From contig CALDSR010000017.1 in the NCBI GenBank assembly GCA_937924505.1, forward strand, positions 38,739 through 102,738: DNA of 64,000 nt. Reading direction: 5' to 3'. Under the pieces are notes generated by a model that saw nothing but the letters and a program-made list of their open reading frames with translations, had not been told where the DNA came from and ran no database searches. The translations under genes and the position numbers were made by a program. Shown here one piece after another: positions 1-9,152 of the stretch. This DNA comes from an uncultured Granulosicoccus sp. (GTDB lineage Bacteria; Pseudomonadota; Gammaproteobacteria; Granulosicoccales; Granulosicoccaceae). How positions within the stretch are numbered: position 1 is the first letter of the stretch; every line of letters starts with the position of its first letter.

Positions 1-2
1 TG

Positions 3-1295
3 ATTTGTCCGCAGCAAATTGAAGAGGCCAGTTGCTCTGGCATCACGACCATGCTTGGAGGCGGAACCGGGCCAGCGACGGGTACCAATGCAACAACCGC
101 GACACCGGGGCCTTGGCATATTCAACGTATGTTGCAGGCGGCAGATGAGTTTCCGATGAACCTCGGTTTTCTAGGCAAGGGTAATGCGAGTAAACCGCAA
201 GCCTTGCGTGAACAAGTGGCCGCTGGTGCAATTGGTCTTAAGTTGCATGAGGATTGGGGGACAACACCGGCCGCGATCGACTGCTGTCTCGGCGTGGCAG
301 ATGAAATGGATATTCAAGTGGCCATTCACACTGACACGCTTAATGAATCCGGTTTTGTTGAGCACAGCCTGGCGGCGATGAAGGGACGAACCATTCATAC
401 CTATCACACCGAGGGAGCCGGTGGTGGTCATGCGCCCGATATTATAAAGGCATGTGGGCAAGCGAATGTATTGCCATCGTCAACCAACCCAACGCGACCG
501 TATACGGTCAATACAATCGACGAACATCTGGATATGTTGATGGTTTGCCATCATCTTGATCCCTCCATTGCAGAAGATGTGGCGTTTGCTGAGTCGCGTA
601 TTCGACGAGAAACCATTGCCGCTGAAGATATCCTCCAGGATCTGGGTGCGTTTTCAATGATCGCTTCTGACTCGCAAGCCATGGGTCGAGTCGGAGAGGT
701 TGTTTGCCGTACCTGGCAGACAGCGCACAAGATGCGTCAGCAACGAGGAAGTCTGGCAGGAGACAAGGCTGATATTGATAACCTCCGCGTCAAGCGCTAT
801 ATCGCCAAATACACAATTAACCCGGCGATTACTCACGGCATTTCACATGAGGTGGGTTCGGTTGAGGTGGGTAAACTAGCAGACCTTGTTTTGTGGAAGC
901 CAGCTTTTTTTGGCAGCAAACCTTCCCTGATCATCAAAGGCGGCATGATCGCAAGTGCACCAATGGGCGATCCAAACGCATCTATACCGACGCCTCAGCC
1001 GGTGCACTTCCGCCCTATGTTCGGTGCTTACGGCGCAGCCCGACAGGCATGCTCGATGACTTTCATGTCACAACAAGCAAAAAACGATGGTGTGGCAGAG
1101 GCACTTGGCCTTAAAAATCTACAGGCCGCGGTAACGAACTGCAGAGATATTGCCAAGGCCGATATGATTCACAACGACTGGCAACCGGATATCACGGTGG
1201 ATCCGGAAACCTATGAAGTGATTGCCGATGGAGAATCACTGACCTGTGAACCTGCATCCCGATTACCACTGGCTCAGCTTTACCAACTGTTCTGA
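3..1295 (+). CDS. ureC: Urease subunit alpha, 3' part (5' end outside window)
   Basis: Catalytic subunit of urease, the nickel enzyme that hydrolyses urea to ammonia and carbamate. The reading frame is open from base 3 (ICPQQIEEA), so the gene starts left of the window; about 430 residues are visible, against roughly 567 in the family. Seen: the nickel-bridging, normally carbamylated lysine in GLKLHEDWG (Lys codon at 240) with its His; the metal-site histidines in AIHTDTLNE and [15 protein letters not shown]; the flap MVCHHLD with Cys and His; and the last nickel ligand Asp in [12 protein letters not shown]. All active-site residues that can be checked are intact. The stop lies 2 bp before ureE, in an operon with ureE, ureF and ureG. 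ureA, ureB and probably ureD should lie further left. Confidence 0.98.
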   Translation: MCPQQIEEASCSGITTMLGGGTGPATGTNATTATPGPWHIQRMLQAADEFPMNLGFLGKGNASKPQALREQVAAGAIGLKLHEDWGTTPAAIDCCLGVADEMDIQVAIHTDTLNESGFVEHSLAAMKGRTIHTYHTEGAGGGHAPDIIKACGQANVLPSSTNPTRPYTVNTIDEHLDMLMVCHHLDPSIAEDVAFAESRIRRETIAAEDILQDLGAFSMIASDSQAMGRVGEVVCRTWQTAHKMRQQRGSLAGDKADIDNLRVKRYIAKYTINPAITHGISHEVGSVEVGKLADLVLWKPAFFGSKPSLIIKGGMIASAPMGDPNASIPTPQPVHFRPMFGAYGAARQACSMTFMSQQAKNDGVAEALGLKNLQAAVTNCRDIAKADMIHNDWQPDITVDPETYEVIADGESLTCEPASRLPLAQLYQLF

Positions 1296-1297
1296 TC

Positions 1298-1798
1298 ATG
1301 CTGATTTTCAATACACTTGTGGCAGGGAGTCCTGCTCCAGATCATAGCGTCACGCTGCCGTTCGACAAACGTGGACGTGGTCGATTGCGCATCACGCTGG
1401 ATGGGCAGGGCGGCGATGCCGGAATTGATATAGAACGAGGCCATGTCTTGCGCGATGGTGAGCGGTTGGGAAATGCAGATGGCTTGGTGCTGGTCGTTCA
1501 TGCGGAAGCCGAATCGGTTTCCGTCGCATCAACAGATGATGAACGTTTGTTTGCACGCGCTTGTTATCATGTGGGGAATCGCCATGCACAGGTACAGATC
1601 GGTTTCCTTGAGCTGATTTATTTGCATGATCATGTGCTGGATGAAATGCTGGCAAAGCTTGGACTGTCGGTAGGCCCCGAAAAGCGACCGTTCGACCCCG
1701 AGAATGGTGCCTATGCTGCCAGACATTCGCACTCGCACTCGCACTCACACTCGCACGAGCACGAGCACGCAGATATGAATAGTGCGGTGGCAGACTAG
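1298..1798 (+). CDS. ureE: Urease accessory nickel chaperone UreE
   Basis: Cytoplasmic nickel metallochaperone that delivers Ni to the urease assembly complex. It has 166 aa, within the family range. The N-terminal half is the peptide-binding domain; the C-terminal half carries the interface motif ACYHVGNRH, whose first His matches the conserved dimer-interface nickel ligand of UreE. The last 25 residues hold a low-complexity His tail of alternating His-Ser then His-Glu, a hallmark of nickel-storing UreE proteins. The ATG at 1298 follows the ureC stop by 2 bp. The TAG stop shares its G with the GTG start of ureF, which suggests translational coupling. Confidence 0.97.
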   Translation: MLIFNTLVAGSPAPDHSVTLPFDKRGRGRLRITLDGQGGDAGIDIERGHVLRDGERLGNADGLVLVVHAEAESVSVASTDDERLFARACYHVGNRHAQVQIGFLELIYLHDHVLDEMLAKLGLSVGPEKRPFDPENGAYAARHSHSHSHSHSHEHEHADMNSAVAD

Positions 1799-2463
1799 TG
1801 TTACCTCAATTACGCTTGCTGCAGCTTCTCAGCCCGGTTTTACCCGTCGGTGCCTACAGTTACTCTCAGGGTCTTGAATGGGCTGTTGAGGATGGTTGGA
1901 TCAAAACCCTGGCTGATTTTGATCGTTGGCTAGGGGAATTGATTGATGGGCCTTTGGCGCAGCAAGAATTACCCCTTCTCCGTAAGCTCTATCGCACTTG
2001 CACTGCCGATGATATTGAGCGTTTTGATTACTGGAGTCATGCGGCTATCGCTTTTCGCGATACCGCTGAGTTGCGTGCCGAAGAGCGCTCAAGAGCAGGC
2101 GCGTATCTGCGAATACTCGATGCTTTACCCATTAACATTGATAAGCGGTATCGACACGGGATGCAGCAGACTCCGCTGGCAACACTTGCCCGCGCCGCGG
2201 TGACCTGGGATATCGATGAAACGTCGCTACTACATGCCTTTTCCTACAACTGGCTTGATGCGTATATCGTCAATGGCGTTAAAATCATTCCGTTGGGGCA
2301 GTCGGATGGCCAGGTGCTGTTACATTCAAAGTTATCCGACCTCTCCGATGCCGTTGTGGCTTCTCTGGATACAACGGCTGAGGCGCTTGGATATTCCGTG
2401 CCGTCCGTGGCTATGGCCAGTTGCTGGCATGAAGTGCAATACTCACGTATTTACCGATCCTGA
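1798..2463 (+). CDS. ureF: Urease accessory protein UreF
   Basis: All-helical urease maturation factor that works with UreD and UreG to load nickel into the apo-urease. It has 221 aa, the usual length. The N-terminus [21 protein letters not shown] followed by QGLE is the family signature (leucine-rich first helix, then the G-x-Y/F-x-x-S-x-G-LE motif). The start is GTG at 1798, overlapping the ureE stop by one base; no later start would keep the conserved N-terminus. The C-terminus ends in a Tyr/Arg-rich tail (YSRIYRS), as is common in UreF. It is followed after 5 bp by ureG. Confidence 0.97.
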   Translation: MLPQLRLLQLLSPVLPVGAYSYSQGLEWAVEDGWIKTLADFDRWLGELIDGPLAQQELPLLRKLYRTCTADDIERFDYWSHAAIAFRDTAELRAEERSRAGAYLRILDALPINIDKRYRHGMQQTPLATLARAAVTWDIDETSLLHAFSYNWLDAYIVNGVKIIPLGQSDGQVLLHSKLSDLSDAVVASLDTTAEALGYSVPSVAMASCWHEVQYSRIYRS

Positions 2464-2468
2464 ACATC

Positions 2469-3110
2469 ATGAACCTTGCTCAAAAGAAACAAACCTCAAA
2501 TCCGTTACGCGTAGGTCTTGGCGGCCCTGTCGGTTCAGGCAAGACATCGCTGCTGGATGCCTTGTGCAAACACATGCGTAATGACCATGAGATTGCAGTC
2601 GTTACCAATGACATTTATACCCGAGAAGATGCTGACGCTCTGGTTCGTAGTCAGGCATTGACTTCGGACCGAATCATTGGTGTTGAGACCGGGGGCTGCC
2701 CGCATACGGCGATTCGAGAAGATGCTTCAATGAACCTTGCGGCCATCGATCAGTTAACCCAATCGTTCCCACAGCTGGACATTGTTTTTATTGAAAGTGG
2801 TGGGGATAATCTTGCCGCGACGTTCAGCCCCGAATTGGCAGATTTGACCTTGTATGTCATTGACGTTGCCCAAGGTGAAGAAATTCCGCGCAAGGGAGGT
2901 CCTGGAATAACTCGATCAGACATGCTGGTTATCAACAAGACCGATCTTGCACCCTATGTAGAAGTGTCACTGGATGTGATGGAAACTGATGCAGCACGCA
3001 TGCGTGATGGCAAGGCGTTTGTCTTTACGTGTGTGAAAAAAGGCGAAGGAGTGGAAGCTATTGCTGATTTTATTCGGCATGAAGGCTTACTAACTGTTCC
3101 ATCTGGCTAA
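2469..3110 (+). CDS. ureG: Urease accessory GTPase UreG
   Basis: SIMIBI-class GTPase that couples GTP hydrolysis to nickel insertion into urease. It has 213 aa. Seen in order: P-loop [12 protein letters not shown] near residues 20-31; the nickel-binding CPH motif in [15 protein letters not shown] near residues 70-84; the switch-region FIESGGDNL; and the base-recognition NKTDLA near residue 155. It is the last gene of the ure operon in this window; no clear rho-independent terminator follows it. Its 3' end overlaps, by 21 bp, a short antisense frame that looks like a kynA remnant. Confidence 0.98.
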   Translation: MNLAQKKQTSNPLRVGLGGPVGSGKTSLLDALCKHMRNDHEIAVVTNDIYTREDADALVRSQALTSDRIIGVETGGCPHTAIREDASMNLAAIDQLTQSFPQLDIVFIESGGDNLAATFSPELADLTLYVIDVAQGEEIPRKGGPGITRSDMLVINKTDLAPYVEVSLDVMETDAARMRDGKAFVFTCVKKGEGVEAIADFIRHEGLLTVPSG

Positions 3111-3272
3111 CGTTAGTGAATTGATTATTGAATACTGGCCCACAACGCTACTGATAGGATTCAGTCGCTTGACTCGCCGATGAGCGTTATCCAGGGATAG
3201 ATAATCGATATAGGACATATCGTCCTTAAAGGACATTTTCGCTCCTTCGCTGTCGCCGTCAAAGGTACTCAT
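3090..3272 (-). pseudogene. Possible 5' remnant of tryptophan 2,3-dioxygenase (kynA)
   Basis: A 60-codon frame whose residues 11-28 (A-K-M-S-F-K-D-D-M-S-Y-I-D-Y-L-S-L-D) resemble the N-terminal segment of bacterial tryptophan 2,3-dioxygenase, which reads approximately L-D-F-x-x-D-M-S-Y-G-D-Y-L-x-L. After LSLDN the similarity stops and the frame runs into the ureG 3' end. The rest of a roughly 280-aa TDO is absent. I infer a decayed gene start left after deletion, possibly at the junction that brought ureG here. It could also be a chance match; the comparison is from memory of the family motif. Confidence 0.35.
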
Positions 3273-3497
3273 AAATTTGCGTCCATGGGTGTGTCAGCGT
3301 TTTTGATGCACGATTTTACCGTAGACCTAGCCCTGGTGAATTTTTCAAATGCTGAGTTATTTGGGCAATATTGGTGTTTTTATGTGTTGCCGAAAAATCG
3401 ATTTGCCAAGCAAAATGAATAAATCGGCTTGTTAAAGAGCTTTGGTAAAGCAGCCGTTGTCTAGCTGAGGGCCTCCAACAAGCCCACATGAATCAAT
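3111..3497. other. Intergenic region after ureG
   Basis: About 390 bp between two convergent genes. The left part holds the kynA-like remnant described separately. The stretch 3280-3480 is relatively AT-rich and shows no frame I would call. No strong terminator hairpin with a T-run was seen. Confidence 0.5.
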
Positions 3498-4910
3498 TTA
3501 TTCGCGAAACCCGAACAAACCATTTCGAATAATTCGTGCAACCGTATCCTCTGGCAAACTGTTTTCCCAATCGCCTCGGCCTGCCGGTAGTTTTGCCAGC
3601 ACTTGGCGAGAATATATTTTCAGCAATTCAGGGGTGCTGCAGTTGATGCCAGTAAAGTATTTGTTCTCCAGCAGGTGCTTGTAGAGATAGCGAAGTTTAG
3701 GCTCGACCTCGATATCGCTAACGTCACTGAGTTCGCCGTTTTCGTTCAGTTCCGGATAAACAAATAGCCGAGTATTGTCTGGGAACAATTTTCCGAAGCC
3801 CTCCAGTATTCCACCCTCCACACCTACATATTTTTTCTCGTCAAATATTTCCTTGATATTAATCATTCCCAGCACGATGCCGATTTGCATGCCGGTGAAT
3901 TGGCGAAAATATTCGCGCAGTGAAAAGTATCGAGTGTAGTCTGACACCATCACGTTATACCCTAATGCATTGAGCAACCGTACGCGTGCAATGAGGTCGC
4001 CTTCTGGCACCATCAAGTCCTTGCCAAAGGCGTCATTGAGCGAGATTTCGGCAAGCACAATCGAATTATCTGCGTTGACACCTTCTGTTTTTTTGAATGC
4101 TTCGAAACCCTGTTCGATCATGTCTACATTCAATTTGGTTACTGGTTTGAACGAGCCGCGAATGGTCAGCACGTTTTTCTTGTAGAGAAACTCTGCCGGC
4201 ACTGCGACTTGTCCATCAGCCTGGAACACGATGGCACGGGTTTTCCAGCTTCTTATCAAGTGCAAATTCAAGACTCGATTATCGATGTCTTCAAAATAAG
4301 GCCCGTGGAAGTCGATCGAGTCAATCTCGACGCTTCCGGAGTTCATATTGTCGGTGAGTGAGTCTATTAATTTTTTGGGTTCTTCAAAGTAGTAGTAAGC
4401 TGCATAAATCAAATTGACACCGAGAACGCCTAGAGTATCTTGTTGTTGCTCGGCGGTTTTGTCACGTAGCCGCACATGTACGATGATGTCCGAAGGTTCG
4501 GCACCGGGGTACATCTGCAAACGAATTCCACACCAGGCATGACATTCGTTATCTCGATTGAAACTTTTTGCGGCAACTGTTGCTGCGTAAGAAAAATAGC
4601 GTGAAGTTTTTGCGCGAGAGGTGCCAACGCGCGTCAAGACCAGATCGAACTCTTTGTCGAGCATGGCTCTGACCCGTGCCTTGCTGACGTAACGTCCGCC
4701 TTCTTGTGTGCCATAGATCGCATCTGAAAATTGCATGTCATAGGCTGACATGGTCTTGGCGACCGTACCTGCGGCAGCCCCTGCCAGAAAAAACTGCCGC
4801 GCTACTTCCTGCCCGGCACCGATTTCGGCGATGGTGCCATATTTTTTTTCATCAAGATTAAGCCGTAGGGCTTTGTTGACGGTTGAGCGCTTGCTGATCT
4901 GGCTATTCAA
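3498..4910 (-). CDS. Conserved protein of unknown function, 470 aa
   Basis: Not assigned to a function. This is a soluble-looking 470-aa protein with no signal peptide and no convincing membrane segment. The N-terminus carries a Gly/Ala-rich stretch (EIGAGQEVARQFF, then AGAAAGTVAKTMSAYD) that looks conserved-domain-like; I recall similar N-termini in large uncharacterised proteins of Proteobacteria and Bacteroidetes that are often mis-annotated. A GAGQE loop could suggest nucleotide handling, but no complete P-loop or Rossmann GxGxxG is present. The ATG at 4910 leaves a short basic lead-in. The gene is monocistronic, facing ureG and lying upstream of nothing on its strand. No signs of decay: the frame is intact and composition matches the neighbours. 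Confidence 0.8.
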   Translation of the reverse strand: MNSQISKRSTVNKALRLNLDEKKYGTIAEIGAGQEVARQFFLAGAAAGTVAKTMSAYDMQFSDAIYGTQEGGRYVSKARVRAMLDKEFDLVLTRVGTSRAKTSRYFSYAATVAAKSFNRDNECHAWCGIRLQMYPGAEPSDIIVHVRLRDKTAEQQQDTLGVLGVNLIYAAYYYFEEPKKLIDSLTDNMNSGSVEIDSIDFHGPYFEDIDNRVLNLHLIRSWKTRAIVFQADGQVAVPAEFLYKKNVLTIRGSFKPVTKLNVDMIEQGFEAFKKTEGVNADNSIVLAEISLNDAFGKDLMVPEGDLIARVRLLNALGYNVMVSDYTRYFSLREYFRQFTGMQIGIVLGMINIKEIFDEKKYVGVEGGILEGFGKLFPDNTRLFVYPELNENGELSDVSDIEVEPKLRYLYKHLLENKYFTGINCSTPELLKIYSRQVLAKLPAGRGDWENSLPEDTVARIIRNGLFGFRE

Positions 4911-5056
4911 TTTATTCTACCTTGCGTCCTGATTTACGCTTTTCAGTCAAGGTTATCGGCCAAATGAAATGGACACTGAATAACCCGGTAATAATGCGTG
5001 TCGAATGTTGTTTTGTTGATGTAACCGAGTGCATTGCTAACAGCTTGTTTTCAGGC

Positions 5057-5086
5057 AAAAAAAACGGCCGGATATACCGGCCGTTT
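5057..5086 (-). terminator. Rho-independent terminator downstream of the OmpA-like gene
   Basis: On the minus strand a perfect 7-bp stem CGGCCGG / CCGGCCG with a 5-nt loop (extended by A-T pairs) is followed by eight T. It sits about 40 bp after the stop of the OmpA-like gene at 5128. Confidence 0.9.
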
Positions 5087-5127
5087 AATGTAGGAGCTTG
5101 TTGCAGGCCACGGCCTGCACGGTTTGC

Positions 5128-5781
5128 TTAGTTGAAAACCATACGATTCGCTGTGAGCTCAACTTCTACACGGCGGTTTTGCTGACGACCCTCAGGCTTG
5201 AAGTTATTGGCAGCAGGCGATGATTCACCCAGTCCAACAACTGTCATTTTGGCATCAGGGTATTCCGCCGCCAAGATGTCTGCGACTGTCTGTGCACGTC
5301 GCTCTGACAGAGCCTGGTTATATGCTTCTGAACCACGGCTGTCTGTGTGTCCAGTGACATTGATCTCAGTTACGCCTTTGAATTCGGATACGGCAGCGAT
5401 CATGGACTCTATTGCGGCCCTGCCAGCTGCATTCAGTTCAGCCGAATCAGTATCAAACAAAGCGAGTTCGCTGAAATCACGAGTGTCGATTTTTGCTTTG
5501 GTAGGTTCAGGCGCCTTCGGTGCTTCGACTACTTCAGGAGCCGCTGCTACTTCAGCTTCAGGCTCACGCCCTTCACAAGCGTCGCTGGATGTACCTTCGT
5601 CATAAAACGAGCCAGAGCGAAAGCATCCGCCCAGTCCAGTTTTAAGAGCATTGCCATCTGCAGTGATATAGCTGCTGCCAGGATCTTCGACTGAACCGTC
5701 AACCGAGACTTGATGAGCGGTAGCGCTGAATGACGCAAGTGTCAGGCATGCGCCGATGGATAGAGCTAGACGTGTGTTCAT
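5128..5781 (-). CDS. OmpA-family protein with signal peptide
   Basis: Secreted envelope protein of about 217 aa. A signal peptide (MNTRLALSIG... ending SATAH) is followed by a short module with DGNALKTGLGGCFRSG and DACEG, then a Pro/Ala/Glu-rich linker, then a C-terminal OmpA peptidoglycan-binding domain (about residues 110-215) with the signatures VTGHTDSRGSEAYNQALS and NRRVEVE, which bind diaminopimelate peptidoglycan. The start chosen is ATG at 5781, preceded by GGAG at good spacing; the upstream in-frame GTG at 5793 overlaps that ribosome site. It has no beta-barrel domain, so it is probably a periplasmic or outer-membrane-associated peptidoglycan tether. It is a tandem paralogue of the next gene and ends in a strong terminator. 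Confidence 0.93.
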   Translation of the reverse strand: MNTRLALSIGACLTLASFSATAHQVSVDGSVEDPGSSYITADGNALKTGLGGCFRSGSFYDEGTSSDACEGREPEAEVAAAPEVVEAPKAPEPTKAKIDTRDFSELALFDTDSAELNAAGRAAIESMIAAVSEFKGVTEINVTGHTDSRGSEAYNQALSERRAQTVADILAAEYPDAKMTVVGLGESSPAANNFKPEGRQQNRRVEVELTANRMVFN

Positions 5782-5840
5782 AATATTCTCCACTGTGCGG
5801 AATGGGTAAATCGGATGATTGTGGTTAAATGGTAAACGAA

Positions 5841-6494
5841 TTATTCGGTGATGCTTTTAGCTTTTACTTCTATTTCAACTCGGCGGTTGAGTTGCCGACC
5901 TTCTGGTGTCGAGTTGGTCGCAACCGGGCTTTCCTCGCCCAAACCGGCGCTTGTGATGTTGACGTTTGGATAGGCCGCTTTCAGAAACGCTTGAACCGCC
6001 GAAGCGCGTTGTTCTGACAGACTTTGATTATATCCAGCATCACCCGTTGAATCCGTGTGCCCGGTAACCGCCATATCCGTGATTTCCTGGAACGACTCCA
6101 ATTGAACCAGCAGGTCAGCCAATGCTTGTTCGCTGGCTGGGGTCAGGACTGCTGAGTTGCTGTCAAACAGGGCTTCGCCTCCGAGAGTCGCTGTCGTGAC
6201 GATCGGTTCTTTCTTTGGTGGTGCCGGAGCGGGTGCCGGGGCTGATGCAGTCTCAGTCTCAGTCTCCGCGGTGGGCTCTTCGATACCCTCACATGCATTG
6301 ACCTGATTTTCCTCGGACCAACCAGAAAGACGCAGACACTCACCGTCACCGGTGCGCAGCGCGACGCCATCGACGCTGACGTAGCCTGCACCACTGGGAA
6401 TTTCTATATCGCCATCGAGCGCAATATCGTGTGCGGTGGCGGCCGTACTGCATAAAATCAAGGCTGCAGCTGCCTGTGTGATGGTTTGTCTCAT
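5841..6494 (-). CDS. OmpA-family protein with signal peptide (tandem paralogue)
   Basis: 217 aa with the same architecture as the gene at 5128-5781: signal peptide (cleavage near ATAH), a 50-residue N-terminal module with VDGVALRTGDGECLRLSGW and ACEG, an acidic/Ala-Pro linker (ETETETASAPAPAPAP), and a C-terminal OmpA domain with VTGHTDSTGDAGYNQSLS and NRRVEIE. The two genes are 59 bp apart and co-directional, so probably one transcript from the region 6495-6750. The GEC-x-R motif resembles the N-terminal GECWR element seen in other proteobacterial OmpA-like proteins. The role is presumably in cell envelope integrity. Confidence 0.93.
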   Translation of the reverse strand: MRQTITQAAAALILCSTAATAHDIALDGDIEIPSGAGYVSVDGVALRTGDGECLRLSGWSEENQVNACEGIEEPTAETETETASAPAPAPAPPKKEPIVTTATLGGEALFDSNSAVLTPASEQALADLLVQLESFQEITDMAVTGHTDSTGDAGYNQSLSEQRASAVQAFLKAAYPNVNITSAGLGEESPVATNSTPEGRQLNRRVEIEVKAKSITE

Positions 6495-6752
6495 TTCCTA
6501 GCTCCCACTAGTTGTAAACGGTCTTTAAACGAATTGTTGTTTCTCACCACCGTCACCCGAGCGCTGAACAGCGCCGAGGCGATGGTCTTCCTTGTTGTTT
6601 TTTTGTCTTGTATAGCGGTAAACAGTCGAATTGTAAACTTAATCAAGGGATTTCATGTGTGAAAAATACAACACAGAGAAGTCAATCCACTCCCGAAACA
6701 GCCCAAAGAGTGTAGGCTATTCGTCAGCGCAGACCGACAAAAGGAGTTGTCC

Positions 6753-7502
6753 ATGCGTATAAATGCAGGATTTGGCCCGTTTTTCCCGGCCTGTTGTGTT
6801 ATTTGCGGGCGAAAGCCAGCCCCGGAATTTGACCTGTGTCCCAGTTGCCATGGCCACCTCGTCTCACGAATCCAGTTCGATGGCCCTGATTTCACTGTTT
6901 TGTGTCCCCACTGTGGCTCAGAGCATCAGGGTCATTGCGCGAATTGCGACGATAATTTGTCGCAATATGCGCGAATTATCTGCCCCTACCGATACACCTT
7001 TCCGCTGAACCGAATGATTCAGGCCCTTAAATATGGTCATGACCGGGTTATGGGGAGGGTGCTTGGTGAGCTGCTGGCCTGCGGGCTGTCTCGGGAAGAG
7101 GGCGCAAGAATGGCTATTGCAGCACCTAAGGAACAGCCCGTTGCTAGCCCTGACGTCGTCATACCGGTCCCCTTGCACGCCAACCGGCTTGCCCAGCGTG
7201 GCTTCAACCACGCAGCAGATATCGCCCGATTCGCGGCTGGACGCCTGAACTTGCCGTGGTCGAGCGATTTGGCAGAACGCCTTGAGGACACCGGATCTTT
7301 GGCTGGGTTATCACGCGCTGAGCGTGAACAAAGAATTCGTGGTGTGTTTGCGGTCAGCGACCAGATTGCCGATCAGCACATTGTTATCGTCGATGATGTG
7401 CTGACAACCGGTGCAACGTCGGGTGAGCTCGCTCGCGAACTTTATGACACCGGGGCTGCATCAGTCGAGCTCTGGGTCGTGGCGCGAACACCCGTTGATT
7501 GA
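6753..7502 (+). CDS. comF: ComF family phosphoribosyltransferase-like protein
   Basis: 249-aa ComF/GntX-type protein, associated with DNA uptake or use of DNA as a nutrient. Residues 13-65 form a double zinc-finger region (CCVICG, LCPSC, LCPHCG, CANCD). The C-terminal half is a phosphoribosyltransferase fold with the PRPP-binding signature VIVDDVLTTGATSGE and the conserved VIPVPLH / RGFNHA segments. The start is ATG at 6753, six bases after AAGGAG; the in-frame TTG at 6747 directly abuts that site and is unlikely. The 3' end overlaps the convergent GTPase gene by 61 bp. Confidence 0.92.
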   Translation: MRINAGFGPFFPACCVICGRKPAPEFDLCPSCHGHLVSRIQFDGPDFTVLCPHCGSEHQGHCANCDDNLSQYARIICPYRYTFPLNRMIQALKYGHDRVMGRVLGELLACGLSREEGARMAIAAPKEQPVASPDVVIPVPLHANRLAQRGFNHAADIARFAAGRLNLPWSSDLAERLEDTGSLAGLSRAEREQRIRGVFAVSDQIADQHIVIVDDVLTTGATSGELARELYDTGAASVELWVVARTPVD

Positions 7503-9076
7503 GACATTTCATCAACCAGCATACGTTTGATTGCAGCCGGCAATGCCGAGGCCTGTTGCGTGGTTCCAGTCTTCCACAGGGCCTCGTAGCTGCTGCGTAA
7601 CTGCTTATGCTCGTCACTCAGCTCAGTGAGCGCGGTGGTAACTTCGGTGTCAACACGGTCGAGGGTAATCCGGGCTCCGTCGTTTATGCCGCGTACCACG
7701 GCTTGCGCGCGTGACGGCTTCACTTTTTTCGAAAGAAAGGTTGGCAAAAACCAGGCAAGACCTGCCAGCAACACGCTATTGATGGCGAAGCTCGTGCCGA
7801 GGTAGGCACCTGTATCAGAGCCACCCTCAATGAATGCGTTAACGACTCTGAAACTGATCCAGGCAAGAGCCGCCAGTGGCAACACTATCGCAAAAATCGT
7901 CAGGGTCTTGTATGCCGTTCTTTGTAGCGGAGTACCTGGGGTGACGAGTGAGCGTGCAACCGCGTCGTCAATATAATGTGGAAGTTGCCGCTTCAAGTTA
8001 TCGATGGTCGGTGTCAGATGCTTATGCGCTGCGTTGACTGAAAACCCGTCTTTGTCGGCGCGGTCATTGATAAACTGCTCAAGGGTATTGTTCAATCGCG
8101 TGATCAGCGTATCGTCAGCAATAGTTGCAGACAGCGATTTGCCGGGGCTGTCAATGTACGCATCAGCAAGTGTCGCCGCCTGCCATGTCATGGCTGTACG
8201 CAGAGAATCTGCCTCTTGCGGCCAACTGCCTTGCCATTGGTGCACCAGATTGCCGATGTCTGCAGTGGTTCCGAGTTTGTCTGCAAGCGTGTCAGCGCGA
8301 CTTTTTATCAGTTGCAGACGCTTTAGGACGCCACGCGCCTCGAGCGCCTCGATCATGGAATTCTCGGCCAGCTCGGCAAGTGTCGACTCAAGCGATTCGA
8401 AATCATCGCCAGTTGGGTTATCAGAGCAATCGGTTCTGAAAATTATCGGATCCTCAAGCCCCGCGCCTTTCAACTGTTGTTGAAAGTCATCGTATTGAAT
8501 GTCATTGCCCTTGTCCCAATGGTTCATGACGAACAGCCAGGCATGGCGACTTGCATGTTGTGCCATCAACCGCCAGCCTTGATCATCACGATAGCGTTCC
8601 GGGCTGACGACATAGATCACCACATCAAGATGGGGCAGCCACAGATCAACCAGGTCGCGGTGGCTGGTCTCGACGCTGTCGAAGTCTGGCATGTCGACCC
8701 AGAGCACATTTCGGTAGTCGTCGTTCTGGTGCAGGGAGGTACGCATGCGCGCCATCGGAAAATCATCTGGCAGATGGTCAACCGTTATGGCTTTGTGTAC
8801 GTAGACCGTTATATCTCGAGATGTTGGCCGCACGGCGCTGGTCTCTGCGACTTTGTCTCTGGCCAGACGATTGAGCAGTGAGCTTTTGCCAACCCCGGTA
8901 CCACCAAACAGGCCAGCAACCAGGGGACGTTCCGTGTTGTCGAACAGGGTGCCGGGCGTATCGCTGTGGCGGGGGTCTATTTGGTCAAGGGCTGTTGACG
9001 GAAGCCAGCCGGACGCTATGGCCTGCTGTGTCCATTGTTCCAGCGAGCTGGTCAGCACCTTTAGCACGTCGGTCAT
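7442..9076 (-). CDS. Membrane-anchored P-loop GTPase (GTPase A of a paired set)
   Basis: 544-aa TRAFAC-type GTPase. Seen: Walker A GGTGVGKSS at residues 58-66; switch II DMPDFDS at 128-134; an NKxD-like NHWDKG at 185-190; a helical middle region; and two hydrophobic segments around residues 390-435 that should be membrane spans. It resembles the YfjP/dynamin-like group loosely. The local pattern W-D-x-P-D-F-D-S followed by S-P-E-R-Y-x-D-x-x-x-W is shared with the GTPase at 11415-13175, so the two are relatives and may work together. The N-terminus starts 76 bp from the divergent CobT-like gene; the C-terminus overlaps comF. The specific role is unknown. Confidence 0.85.
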   Translation of the reverse strand: MTDVLKVLTSSLEQWTQQAIASGWLPSTALDQIDPRHSDTPGTLFDNTERPLVAGLFGGTGVGKSSLLNRLARDKVAETSAVRPTSRDITVYVHKAITVDHLPDDFPMARMRTSLHQNDDYRNVLWVDMPDFDSVETSHRDLVDLWLPHLDVVIYVVSPERYRDDQGWRLMAQHASRHAWLFVMNHWDKGNDIQYDDFQQQLKGAGLEDPIIFRTDCSDNPTGDDFESLESTLAELAENSMIEALEARGVLKRLQLIKSRADTLADKLGTTADIGNLVHQWQGSWPQEADSLRTAMTWQAATLADAYIDSPGKSLSATIADDTLITRLNNTLEQFINDRADKDGFSVNAAHKHLTPTIDNLKRQLPHYIDDAVARSLVTPGTPLQRTAYKTLTIFAIVLPLAALAWISFRVVNAFIEGGSDTGAYLGTSFAINSVLLAGLAWFLPTFLSKKVKPSRAQAVVRGINDGARITLDRVDTEVTTALTELSDEHKQLRSSYEALWKTGTTQQASALPAAIKRMLVDEMSQSTGVRATTQSSTDAAPVS

Positions 9077-9152
9077 GTTTTTTATGCCGGATGATTAAGT
9101 GTCACGGTCAATGATTCAACAACGCAGATGAGCATACACGCATAATTAACCA

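Noticed and set aside
1729..1770. Repetitive CACTCG/CACGAG sequence as a microsatellite or CRISPR
   Set aside because: It encodes the His-rich tail of UreE in frame; no repeat-spacer structure.
8004..8881. Plus-strand ORFs of 104-159 codons inside GTPase A
   Set aside because: Shadows of the minus-strand gene, whose motifs are clear.
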